Positions 1 to 5,889 of a DNA stretch of 5,889 nt are shown here, piece after piece; the stretch's first letter is position 1; the number at the start of each line of letters is the position of its first letter. The position numbers and the translations under genes are program-made. The DNA comes from Atribacteria bacterium SCGC AAA255-N14 (GTDB taxonomy: Bacteria; Atribacterota; JS1; SB-45; 34-128): positions 1-5,889 of the forward strand of contig ASPC01000044.1 of assembly GCA_000405345.1 (NCBI GenBank). The letters run 5' to 3'. The notes beneath the pieces are model-generated. The model was not told where the DNA came from. It did not search any database and saw only the letters and a list, made by a program, of their open reading frames with translations.

Positions 1-505
<505 letters not shown>

Positions 506-570
506 TTATAATAAAGAAATTCATTACCTCTTATTGCTTTTGTTATCTCCTAATAATTTCCTTTATCTGC

Positions 571-1740
571 TCAATAGTTAAATTTGGGTAAAGTCTTCCC
601 CATATCCGCAATGGGAATACCAAAATTTGGGATTCCATCCTCATTCCAGATAAAAATCTGGGCACGAGTGTCACGGTTGGGATCATAAAGAGGATCTCCT
701 ACTATATCCTTATAGTTTCTTGCATGATATACGAGAATATCTTTGGTTCCATCCTCAGACACAGTAAAGCTATTGTGTCCCGGTCCGTACTGGCTATTTT
801 CTTCATTAGTCTTGAATACAGGCTCAGACGATTTTCTCCATGAATTTGTATCTAACAGATCAGCCGTATCAGAAGCTGTTAAAAGTCCCATACAGTAGTT
901 AGAGTCGGTAGCACTTGCAGAATAACTAATAAATATTCTATTATTCCTCTTAATTACTGCAGCTCCTTCATTCACATAAAAACCTATTTTTTCCCAGCTA
1001 TATTCTGGTGTTGCAATCATTACAGGTTCACCTTTAATAGTCCATGGATTCTCCATTTCTGCAATATACAAATTGGAAGGGTTGTTAAACTCACTGGTCT
1101 TCTGTGCCCATACAAAATATCTTACCCCGTTATGCTCGAATGTTGTTGCATCTAAAGAGAAACTGGTAAAAGAAAATTTATCTTCCGGTGATTTTTGCAT
1201 TATACCCTTTTTAATCCACGTTCCAGTCATTGGATTTTCATTAACACATTCAAGTACATATGGACGAATTCCCCATATATTTCCGCCCAATCCTCCAGCT
1301 GCAAAGTATATGTACCACTTACCTTCTATGTAATGGATTTCCGGTGCCCAAATGTGTACTGACATCTCACCTGAATCATGTTTTTCCCATATTATTTTCT
1401 CTTGTGCCATACCAAGTTCCTGTAGTGTTGCTGCTCTTCTTAATTCTATACGGTCATATTCCGGAACAGAAGCCGTAAAGTAGTAATAACCATCCGAATG
1501 CTTGTAAATCCACGGATCCGCACGCTGTTCTATGATTGGATTGTTAAAATCTTGCTGTTTCATTATACCATTTTTTCCTTTCTGGTCTATAGAATTATTG
1601 GATTGTGCACAACATACAAAGATACCCAATGTAGTGACAAATACTATAATTAGTATACCTAACCAAATAAATAGTTTTACTTTACCAAAGCTTCCCAGTA
1701 TAAAATACCTTCTTTTCTTCTTATTACCGGAATTCTGCAT
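571..1740 (-). CDS. membrane-anchored GH43 glycosidase, probable alpha-L-arabinofuranosidase / exo-arabinanase
   Basis: This is a five-bladed beta-propeller GH43 hydrolase, expected to cleave arabinofuranosyl linkages. Numbering below counts from the upstream TTG at 1746; subtract 2 for the ATG start chosen here. The likely catalytic set is the base D77 in RADPWIY, the pKa-modulating D199 in SLDATTF, and the acid E260 in NEGAAV. GPGHNSF (321-327) supplies the conserved central histidine. The N-terminus is basic (KKKRR, 9-13), followed by one hydrophobic segment at about 25-46 and then a linker to the catalytic domain at about 66, so the enzyme is probably displayed outside the membrane. C45 and C46 do not form a proper lipobox. 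ATG at 1740 is preferred because GAGAG lies 8 nt upstream; it is only 2 nt from the TTG at 1746. The fold resembles exo-acting GH43 arabinofuranosidases (subfamily 26-like, from memory). A xylosidase or endo-arabinanase role is less likely but not excluded. Confidence 0.88.
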   Translation of the reverse strand: MQNSGNKKKRRYFILGSFGKVKLFIWLGILIIVFVTTLGIFVCCAQSNNSIDQKGKNGIMKQQDFNNPIIEQRADPWIYKHSDGYYYFTASVPEYDRIELRRAATLQELGMAQEKIIWEKHDSGEMSVHIWAPEIHYIEGKWYIYFAAGGLGGNIWGIRPYVLECVNENPMTGTWIKKGIMQKSPEDKFSFTSFSLDATTFEHNGVRYFVWAQKTSEFNNPSNLYIAEMENPWTIKGEPVMIATPEYSWEKIGFYVNEGAAVIKRNNRIFISYSASATDSNYCMGLLTASDTADLLDTNSWRKSSEPVFKTNEENSQYGPGHNSFTVSEDGTKDILVYHARNYKDIVGDPLYDPNRDTRAQIFIWNEDGIPNFGIPIADMGKTLPKFNY

Positions 1741-1750
1741 GAACAAATCT

Positions 1751-1765
1751 CTCGAAGAATTCGAG
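1751..1765 (-). promoter_or_regulatory. small hairpin overlapping the GH43 ribosome-binding site
   Basis: CTCGAA and TTCGAG form a perfect 6-bp stem around a 3-nt loop. On the minus-strand transcript the 3' arm includes the first bases of the only plausible Shine-Dalgarno (GAGAG, 1749-1753) of the GH43 gene. Folding would therefore partly hide the ribosome site. The repeat is seen directly; a regulatory effect is inference. Confidence 0.4.
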
Positions 1766-1798
1766 TGTCAAATTAATATACTCTATAAAAATTTGACA
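1766..1798. repeat. inverted repeat in the araQ-GH43 spacer
   Basis: The 9-bp arms TGTCAAATT (1766-1774) and AATTTGACA (1790-1798) are perfect. Inside them, TATA (1777-1780) pairs with TATA (1784-1787) around a CTC loop, after a 2x2 mismatch. The repeat directly abuts the 1751-1765 hairpin. No T-run follows on the minus strand, so it does not look like an intrinsic terminator. It may be an mRNA processing or stability hairpin, or an operator. The structure is clear; its function is unknown. Confidence 0.6.
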
Positions 1799-1844
1799 GT
1801 CCTTATTTTTAAACATTTTAATCAATTACTTTTCAAAAAACTGA

Positions 1845-2690
1845 TTATTGTTTTATACCTCCAGCTGTCAATCCTTCAATAAACGCCCTTTGATTTAACA
1901 AAAATATAATAGCAATTGGAATAACCGACATCACCGCTCCAGGCATAATCATATCATAAGAGTTGCCATATGGCGTAAGAAGCGACATAAGGCCAATCGG
2001 CAAAGTTAACTTATTTGCAGACCTTAATACTATCAATGGCCATACAAAAGCATTCCAGCTTGTCAATGCCTGCAATATAGTCATTGCACCAAATGCAGGT
2101 TTCATTAGTGGTACCATGATCTTAAAAAAGATCCTAAATTCACCACACCCATCAACTCTTGCAGCTTCTATCAACTCTTTTGGAAGTCCTATGATATACT
2201 GCCTGAAGAAAAAAATGGCAAATGGCGAAACTGCAAAGGGTAATACAACACCTAGATATGTGTCCATCAAATTTAACGTAATCATCAATCTATATAATGG
2301 AAGTAATAGTATTTCAAGGGGGACCATCATGACAAGAAGTACTATGAAAAAAATAAGATTCTTCCCTTTAAAATTATAAACTGCCAGGCCATATCCAACT
2401 AAAGATGAAAAGAATAATGACAATACTGTATAAAGCGCTGTTATAATCAAGCTATTTTTATACCAGGTAAGATACCTGTTGTCTTCAAAAAAAATTATCT
2501 TATAATTATTTAAAGTCATCGCATCAAAATTCATTTTCAACGTAAGCCCTTTACTAAGCATTTCCTGCCCTGGCTTAAATGAAGTCACCAACATGAAAAA
2601 AAATGGTGCTAAAAAAATAATACAAATAAAAGTAAATATTATAAAAGATGAATATGATCCCGATTTGCTGTGCTTTGTTTTGGCTCTCAT
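1845..2690 (-). CDS. araQ: arabino-oligosaccharide ABC transporter permease AraQ (MalG family)
   Basis: This is the second integral-membrane subunit of the importer, 281 residues long, the same size as B. subtilis AraQ. Six hydrophobic segments can be seen at about 14-36, 80-105, 111-134, 145-165, 198-222 and 246-266. The EAA loop that docks the ATPase lies at about 171-198 (ELIEAARVDGCGEF), with E175, A176, A177, D180 and G181 conserved and P194 closing it. Blocks such as FFSSLVGYGLAVYNFKGK, SPFAIFFFRQY and TLPIGLMSLLTPYGN are close to AraQ as remembered, so orthology is favoured over a generic MalG. The C-terminus GLTAGGIKQ is typical of the family. The ATG lies 6 nt after the araP stop, and its AAGGA is inside the last araP codons, which suggests translational coupling. 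Confidence 0.93.
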   Translation of the reverse strand: MRAKTKHSKSGSYSSFIIFTFICIIFLAPFFFMLVTSFKPGQEMLSKGLTLKMNFDAMTLNNYKIIFFEDNRYLTWYKNSLIITALYTVLSLFFSSLVGYGLAVYNFKGKNLIFFIVLLVMMVPLEILLLPLYRLMITLNLMDTYLGVVLPFAVSPFAIFFFRQYIIGLPKELIEAARVDGCGEFRIFFKIMVPLMKPAFGAMTILQALTSWNAFVWPLIVLRSANKLTLPIGLMSLLTPYGNSYDMIMPGAVMSVIPIAIIFLLNQRAFIEGLTAGGIKQ

Positions 2691-2696
2691 AATTAA

Positions 2697-3620
2697 TCAG
2701 TCCTTTTTGAAAAAACCAAATAGATTCAATTGTAAAACATTAACCATCATAATGATGATAAGTAATGTAATGCCAATAGCTGATGCAAATCCGAAGTTGT
2801 TATTATTAAATCCTGTTTGATATATGTAAGCAACCAGGGTTAGACCAATATCTCCCGGAGACCTGGAAGTCCAATATGCAAAACTTTCTGCAAACATAGA
2901 AAATCCTCCAAAAACACTTATGGTAATGACAAAAATAATGACTGGTTTGAGAGAAGGTATGGTAATGTTAAAAAATTTCTGTAAACTGTTTGCCCCATCA
3001 ATATCCGCAGATTCATATAATTCTTGAGGGATCCCCTGAAGTCCAGCTAAAAAATAAACTATATTTACACCCGTCCATCTCCATACACATAAAATAACCA
3101 ATGCAAGCATGCCAGTGCCTCTCCCTTGTAACCATGTGATGGGTCCTAACCCAAAAAAGCCTATCATTTGGTTAAATAACGCTGTTGATTGTGTACCAAA
3201 AGCAAATCTGAAGAACATGCCCGCCACAATAACTGAGGTTAGTGCGGGCATGAATAATGAAGATCTGAAAATATTACGTCCCCGTAAGAGCTTATTATTT
3301 AATAGTGCTGCCAGAACTAATGGAAATGGTATTAATATAGCTATTGTAAGAAATGTATATAAAAAGCTTACCCTTAATGCATTGTAATAATGTGGATTTA
3401 GTAAATTTCTATAATTTTTCCACCCAATAAATGTCACGTCTCTGAATCCCTCTATATTCTGAAAACTCATGATTAGGGAAGAAATTATCGGATATAAGAA
3501 AAATACTAAAAATGTGATTACGAAGGGCAGCACAAATATATAAGGTACTACTTTTACTGAATTAATAACGCTATATATTTTCTTAATTTTAACTTTTGTA
3601 TTTACTCTGTTAAATCCCAT
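2697..3620 (-). CDS. araP: arabino-oligosaccharide ABC transporter permease AraP (MalF family)
   Basis: This is the first membrane subunit of the importer, 307 residues, and pairs with AraQ. It has a short basic cytoplasmic N-terminus (K9-K14) and hydrophobic segments at about 24-50, 84-109, 119-141, 168-192, 225-247 and 275-300. The EAA loop is at about 199-226 (ELYESADIDGANSLQKFF), with D208, G209, A210 and P222 conserved; the usual second residue is serine (S204). The blocks FFLYPIISSLIMSFQN, FRSSLFMPALTSVIVAG and WRWTGVNIVYFLAGLQ resemble B. subtilis AraP as remembered. AAGGA (3629-3633) lies 8 nt before the ATG and supports the start. The gene follows araN after a 142-nt spacer containing a long inverted repeat, which may lower permease yield relative to the binding protein. 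No ATPase gene is nearby in the window. Confidence 0.92.
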   Translation of the reverse strand: MGFNRVNTKVKIKKIYSVINSVKVVPYIFVLPFVITFLVFFLYPIISSLIMSFQNIEGFRDVTFIGWKNYRNLLNPHYYNALRVSFLYTFLTIAILIPFPLVLAALLNNKLLRGRNIFRSSLFMPALTSVIVAGMFFRFAFGTQSTALFNQMIGFFGLGPITWLQGRGTGMLALVILCVWRWTGVNIVYFLAGLQGIPQELYESADIDGANSLQKFFNITIPSLKPVIIFVITISVFGGFSMFAESFAYWTSRSPGDIGLTLVAYIYQTGFNNNNFGFASAIGITLLIIIMMVNVLQLNLFGFFKKD

Positions 3621-3647
3621 TATTATCTTCCTTATTCCTAAATAAAA

Positions 3648-3665
3648 AATAATAATAATAATAAT
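3648..3665. repeat. (AAT)6 trinucleotide tract in the araP leader
   Basis: Six uninterrupted AAT units (ATT on the coding strand) lie between the 3687-3726 inverted repeat and the araP ribosome-binding site. The tract is seen directly. Any effect on expression, for example as an unstructured ribosome standby region or through change in copy number, is speculation. Confidence 0.75.
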
Positions 3666-3686
3666 TATACTTTTTTTGATTCGGAA

Positions 3687-3726
3687 TGATACAGGATTTA
3701 GTTTAAATAAACTAAATCCTGTATCA
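3687..3726. repeat. perfect 19-bp inverted repeat between araN and araP
   Basis: TGATACAGGATTTAGTTTA at 3687-3705 is exactly complementary to 3708-3726, with only AA between the arms. As RNA it would form a long, stable hairpin starting 37 nt after the araN stop. Neither strand shows a T-run after the stem: the minus strand reads ATTCCGAATCAAAAAAAG. It is therefore not a standard terminator. Intercistronic hairpins after binding-protein genes are known, as in malE-malF, to protect the upstream mRNA and lower downstream permease expression. That role is inferred here. Confidence 0.85.
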
Positions 3727-3762
3727 AAAGAGTGTTTATTCTTTATAGATTACCTAATTCTT

Positions 3763-5055
3763 TTATTTCATAGCACGTAATTCGTCTGCAATTTGTTTTA
3801 ATACTGCTTCCGGTGTTGCACTTTGTTCTTTTACTACCTTAAAAGTTGCATTCGCTTTAAGAAGATTTATTGCAGCAGGATATATATCAGTAATCACTGT
3901 TGGATTGATTTCATCTTTAACTTCCAAAAGAACATTGAAAAGATCTGTTCCATTCTCAAAGTAATCAGTGAACTGATTGGGTGCAGTAATTTCCGGAGCA
4001 TCCCATACATCCCATCTTAAAGGATCAAATCCAAGTACTGTATATGTTTTGATACTTCCTTCTCTTGATAATTTTGCTGCTGCTAAAAATTCTTTAGCTA
4101 ACTCCTGGTTTTTGCATTGCACTGTAATGGATGTACCGGTTCCTCCCATACCTGCAGACCTGGCACCACCTTCAGTCCATGAAGGCGCAGGAGCAACAGT
4201 TATTTTACCTTTTAAATTTGGCATACGATCTGTAAATCTATTCAAATACCAAAATGGCATCTCAAGTGAAGCTGCTCCGCCATCGTTCATAAAAGCCCAG
4301 AATTCCTCAGAATGAGTAAATCCACCAGGACATGCTACCGCTATTTTGTCTTTGTTAACCCAATCAGACAAAGCCTGCAAGATATCAATATTCGTTTGAT
4401 TATCCAGTATGACATCTCCATTCTTAGCAAAGATATCTGATCCTGCTTTAATCATTTCCTGATAGAATGTCCAGTGCTCGGTCACTTCTACTACGGTAAA
4501 AGGTATACCGGTTTTAGCTACCACTTTTTTACCTGCTTCTACATAGTCTGCTATTGTTTTAATATCATCAACACTAACACCTGCTTTATCAAGTATGTCC
4601 GTATTGTAATACATTACTGTTGCTCCAACATGATAATCTACTCCATAGTAATTTCCATCTTTAGCATAACTTTCAAATCGACCCATAATCAGCTTATCTT
4701 TTATAGGTTCTATAATATCATTTAAAGGCACTAATGCAGGTGTGGTTCCTTTTAAATAATTTGCATACATGCTGATTTCAATATCTGCCAAGTCTGGTGC
4801 ACCTTTACCTGATTGAAGAGCAATTAAGAGATTATTATGCATATCTTCGTACGGATATACTGTACCTTCTAGTTTAATTTGTTTGTTCGGATTAGCTGCA
4901 TTCCATATCGTAACAGCATCCTGTAAAAACTTATTGTGACTTTCCTGGAATGTCCAGAATGTTAATGTTGTTGGTTTTTCTTGCGGAAAAACACCAACAG
5001 TCATTATGACAAACATTAGGATAAATGTCATTACAAATAAAAAGAAGCGTTTCAT
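3763..5055 (-). CDS. araN: arabino-oligosaccharide-binding protein AraN (extracellular solute-binding protein)
   Basis: This 430-residue cluster B solute-binding protein captures arabino-oligosaccharides and delivers them to AraPQ. After the hydrophobic N-terminus (about 4-23) the mature part opens with TTLTFWTFQESHNKFL (29-44), typical of the family. Blocks close to B. subtilis AraN as remembered include TVYPYEDMHNNL (65-76), VDYHVGATVMYYNTD (139-153), HSEEFWAFMNDGGAAS (248-263), GGARSAGMGGTGTS (296-309) and TVLGFDPLRWDVW (339-351). Aromatic residues in these blocks probably line the sugar site. The N-terminus contains no cysteine, so the usual Gram-positive lipobox is absent. The protein may be released or held by an uncleaved signal segment. 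The start is well supported by AAGGAGGG (5063-5070), 7 nt before the ATG. The gene is first in the araNPQ cluster and sits behind a long leader with a consensus promoter. Confidence 0.93.
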   Translation of the reverse strand: MKRFFLFVMTFILMFVIMTVGVFPQEKPTTLTFWTFQESHNKFLQDAVTIWNAANPNKQIKLEGTVYPYEDMHNNLLIALQSGKGAPDLADIEISMYANYLKGTTPALVPLNDIIEPIKDKLIMGRFESYAKDGNYYGVDYHVGATVMYYNTDILDKAGVSVDDIKTIADYVEAGKKVVAKTGIPFTVVEVTEHWTFYQEMIKAGSDIFAKNGDVILDNQTNIDILQALSDWVNKDKIAVACPGGFTHSEEFWAFMNDGGAASLEMPFWYLNRFTDRMPNLKGKITVAPAPSWTEGGARSAGMGGTGTSITVQCKNQELAKEFLAAAKLSREGSIKTYTVLGFDPLRWDVWDAPEITAPNQFTDYFENGTDLFNVLLEVKDEINPTVITDIYPAAINLLKANATFKVVKEQSATPEAVLKQIADELRAMK

Positions 5056-5062
5056 ATTTTTT

Positions 5063-5070
5063 CCCTCCTT
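5063..5070 (-). promoter_or_regulatory. araN Shine-Dalgarno site
   Basis: AAGGAGGG lies 7 nt before the araN ATG (5053-5055). This is the strongest properly spaced ribosome-binding site in the window and fits high expression of the binding protein. Confidence 0.85.
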
Positions 5071-5129
5071 ATACTTAATTTATTTTTCAAACAAATTCAA
5101 TAATAAATATCTTATATATTATTTACTAC

Positions 5130-5137
5130 TCACCTCC
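5130..5137 (-). promoter_or_regulatory. orphan consensus Shine-Dalgarno with no start codon
   Basis: GGAGGTGA matches eight consecutive positions of the anti-Shine-Dalgarno complement, better than any gene's site here. The following 25 nt contain no ATG, GTG or TTG on the minus strand. The motif lies inside a 5-codon ATG-to-TAG mini-frame (5126-5143). It may be a gene remnant, a ribosome standby site or chance. Confidence 0.45.
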
Positions 5138-5230
5138 CATCATTATTATTTAGTGCTTTTCGGAAAACTCTAAAACCATTGCCTTGTAAGATTTTTAGTA
5201 CACTTCTATTTTATTCTCCAACTTCATCCT

Positions 5231-5244
5231 TGAAACCCTTATCA
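5231..5244. promoter_or_regulatory. weak cre-like (CcpA) site in the araN leader
   Basis: TGAAACCCTTATCA fits 8 of 9 fixed positions of the catabolite-response element TGNAANCGNTNNCA. The one mismatch is in the central CG, which matters for LacI-family binding. A site this far downstream of the promoter would act as a roadblock, as reported for the B. subtilis ara operon. Confidence is low. Confidence 0.2.
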
Positions 5245-5266
5245 AAGAGCGGGTTTTCTGAAAACC
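5233..5266 (-). promoter_or_regulatory. mutually exclusive hairpins in the araN leader
   Basis: Hairpin 1 pairs GGTTTT (5261-5266) with AAAACC (5252-5257) over a CAG loop. Hairpin 2 pairs AAACCC (5251-5256) with GGGTTT (5233-5238) over 12 nt. Both use the same middle segment, so only one can form at a time, as in attenuator-type leaders. No T-run follows hairpin 2, so it is not a classic terminator. The pairings are seen directly; switching is inferred. Confidence 0.35.
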
Positions 5267-5498
5267 TATCTTTTACATTAAATATATATTTCTATTCTTG
5301 ACGTTAAAGAATATCAACATATATCCTGGTTTTGAGATCAAAATCAATGAAATGATTATTTTTAAATTTTCCTAATTATTTAGAGTCTGTAAGATAATTC
5401 GCCGAGGTAAATATTTTTAAAATACTAGAAAGAAAAGTAGTTTCAAATTCTCCGGAACTTTGAATATTGGTTTTTGTAAGTTGGTAAACAACATTATA

Positions 5499-5522
5499 AC
5501 TTATACGGACAACCGTACAACT
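5499..5522. promoter_or_regulatory. AraR-like operator overlapping the predicted transcription start
   Basis: The plus strand contains the inverted repeat TACGG-ACAA-CCGTA (5504-5517). On the minus strand, GGTTGTCCGTATAAGT (5499-5514) keeps the TTGT-CCGTA-AA pattern of AraR boxes, whose remembered consensus is ATTTGTACGTACAAAT-like. An overlapping half-site, CGTACAACT, lies at 5514-5522. The position just after the -10 box is right for repression of araNPQ by an arabinose-responsive GntR/LacI-type regulator. The assignment rests on memory of the consensus and on gene context. Confidence 0.5.
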
Positions 5523-5552
5523 ATTATATATTTCATTAATTGTGTTTGTCAA
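5523..5552 (-). promoter_or_regulatory. sigma-A-type promoter for the araNPQ cluster
   Basis: A perfect -35 box, TTGACA (5547-5552), and a perfect -10 box, TATAAT (5523-5528), are separated by 18 bp on the minus strand. The sequence just upstream of -35 is A-rich. This is the only full-consensus promoter seen in the window. The predicted start is near 5516, inside the AraR-like operator. Confidence 0.7.
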
Positions 5553-5727
5553 CTTATTTTTAACATTTGCATTCTGCGATATTTTTCCCAGTAGTCCGGC
5601 TGAAATAAATTCCGTAATACCGAATTAAATGCTTACTCTTAAGTGGTAACGTTTAGTTAGTTTAGCAATAAATCCTGGGCTTAATTCTGGATTTTAATTT
5701 TTCCTATCATTCTCCTTAAAAATCAAA
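5553..5727. other. spacer between the upstream permease gene and the araN promoter
   Basis: No gene is seen here. Two weak elements stand out. One is a LacI-family-like core, TAACGTTTA, within 5644-5657, which matches 7 of 9 fixed cre positions on the minus strand. The other is a 6-bp stem at 5670-5694. An AAGGAGA lies too close to its ATG (5708-5710) to start a gene. Confidence 0.4.
5670..5694. terminator. possible weak terminator hairpin after the upstream permease
   Basis: AAATCC (5670-5675) and GGATTT (5689-5694) form a 6-bp stem with a 13-nt loop, 33 nt after the permease stop. On the minus strand the tail is only ATTGCTAAAC, so termination would be poor. On the plus strand TAATTTTT follows the stem, but no plus-strand gene needs it. 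Confidence 0.2.
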
Positions 5728-5889
5728 TTATTCTTTCAATGCTCCAGCTGTTAAACCTTTAATTAACCTTTTTTGAACGAAAGCAAAGAGAATCAAGGTT
5801 GGAACAATGGTTAGGGTTGCAACAGCGCATACTTGCCCCCAACGAATAAGTAAAGAAGACGAGAGACGACTTATAATAAGCGTAAGAGT
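5728..5889 (-). CDS. sugar ABC transporter permease, MalG family (partial, C-terminal 53 residues)
   Basis: Only the last 53 codons and a TAA stop are inside the window; the gene continues past 5889. The visible residues include RWGQVCAVATLTIVPTLILF, a last membrane segment preceded by the end of its periplasmic-side loop, and then the family ending QKRLIKGLTAGALKE. This matches carbohydrate ABC permeases of the AraQ/MalG type. It is a paralogue of the araQ product rather than a copy, since the last helix differs. It probably ends a separate upstream transporter cluster, because a promoter and a 672-nt gap separate it from araN. Its substrate cannot be told from this fragment. The frame is open throughout and the family match is clear despite the short length. 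Confidence 0.85.
   Translation of the reverse strand, partial: TLTLIISRLSSSLLIRWGQVCAVATLTIVPTLILFAFVQKRLIKGLTAGALKE

Larger units (their letters stand above)
5056..5522 (-). other. predicted long 5' leader of araN (about 460 nt)
   Basis: The best promoter lies at 5523-5552, so the transcript would carry a leader of about 460 nt before araN. No gene is recognised in it on either strand. It holds alternative hairpins (5233-5266), an orphan Shine-Dalgarno (5130-5137), a weak cre-like site (5231-5244) and three copies of CTTACA (5475-5480, 5389-5394, 5184-5189). A weaker stem pairs AATTAT with ATAATT around 5374-5400. No known riboswitch class is recognisable by eye. It may be a regulatory leader or the remains of a decayed gene. 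The true transcription start could also lie closer to araN. Confidence 0.4.

Noticed and set aside
1738..1746. TTG at 1746 as the GH43 start
   Set aside because: The GAGAG motif would be only 2 nt away; ATG at 1740 has 8-nt spacing and a better start codon.
1766..1771. TTGACA on the minus strand before GH43 as a -35 box
   Set aside because: No -10 box lies at 16-18 bp; that position falls on the start of the gene.
1532..1882. Plus-strand open frames opposite the glycosidase, permease and binding-protein genes (also 1963-2379, 3109-3387, 3977-4315 and others)
   Set aside because: All are antisense to genes with clear family matches, show no recognisable domain, and most lack a ribosome site.
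3664..3669. TATAAT on the minus strand as an internal araP promoter
   Set aside because: The hexamer at the right distance is GTATCA, a poor -35 box inside the inverted repeat; the match may be a by-product of the AAT tract.
3687..3726. The long inverted repeat as an intrinsic terminator
   Set aside because: No T-run follows the stem on either strand, and araP and araQ downstream need transcription.
5493..5520. Second promoter TTGTAC-16-TATAAT overlapping the operator
   Set aside because: Its -35 box is poor and the full-consensus promoter just upstream explains the site better.
5681..5717. AAGGAGA followed by ATG as a tiny gene after the upstream permease
   Set aside because: Spacing is too short for initiation and the frame ends after 9 codons.

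Overview
The window is an AT-rich stretch in which every supported gene lies on the minus strand, so transcription runs from high to low coordinates. Gene content and order match an arabinan / arabino-oligosaccharide utilisation locus of the Bacillota type. Three genes look like orthologues of the Bacillus subtilis araN-araP-araQ transporter and are followed by two arabinose-releasing glycosidases. Purine-rich Shine-Dalgarno sites, a consensus sigma-A-type promoter and an AraR-like site fit a low-GC Gram-positive, perhaps a clostridial relative. The species cannot be named from this window. One feature is atypical for that group: the binding protein has no lipobox cysteine.

Layout in transcription order: (1) 5728-5889 is the C-terminal end of another MalG-type sugar permease, belonging to a separate upstream transporter. 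(2) 5056-5727 is a 672-nt intergenic region. It holds a TTGACA-18-TATAAT promoter (5523-5552), an overlapping AraR-like operator (5499-5522), and a predicted leader of roughly 460 nt with alternative hairpins, a weak cre-like site and an orphan consensus Shine-Dalgarno. (3) 3763-5055 is araN, the solute-binding protein. (4) 3621-3762 holds a perfect 19-bp inverted repeat and an (AAT)6 tract. (5) 2697-3620 and 1845-2690 are araP and araQ, the two permeases, 6 nt apart. (6) 1741-1844 holds two abutting inverted repeats. (7) 571-1740 is a GH43 glycosidase with an N-terminal membrane segment. (8) 1-493 is the N-terminal part of a GH51 alpha-L-arabinofuranosidase (abfA), which runs off the window.

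Inferred pathway: arabinan is cut outside the cell. The membrane-anchored GH43 enzyme may trim fragments at the cell surface. AraN captures arabino-oligosaccharides and AraPQ import them. No ATPase gene is present, so a shared MsmX-type ATPase encoded elsewhere is expected. Cytoplasmic AbfA then releases arabinose. B. subtilis has araNPQ followed directly by abfA; here a GH43 gene lies between them.

No clearly new system is visible. The least explained parts are the long araN leader and the intercistronic inverted repeats. No RNA genes, CRISPR arrays or mobile elements were recognised.
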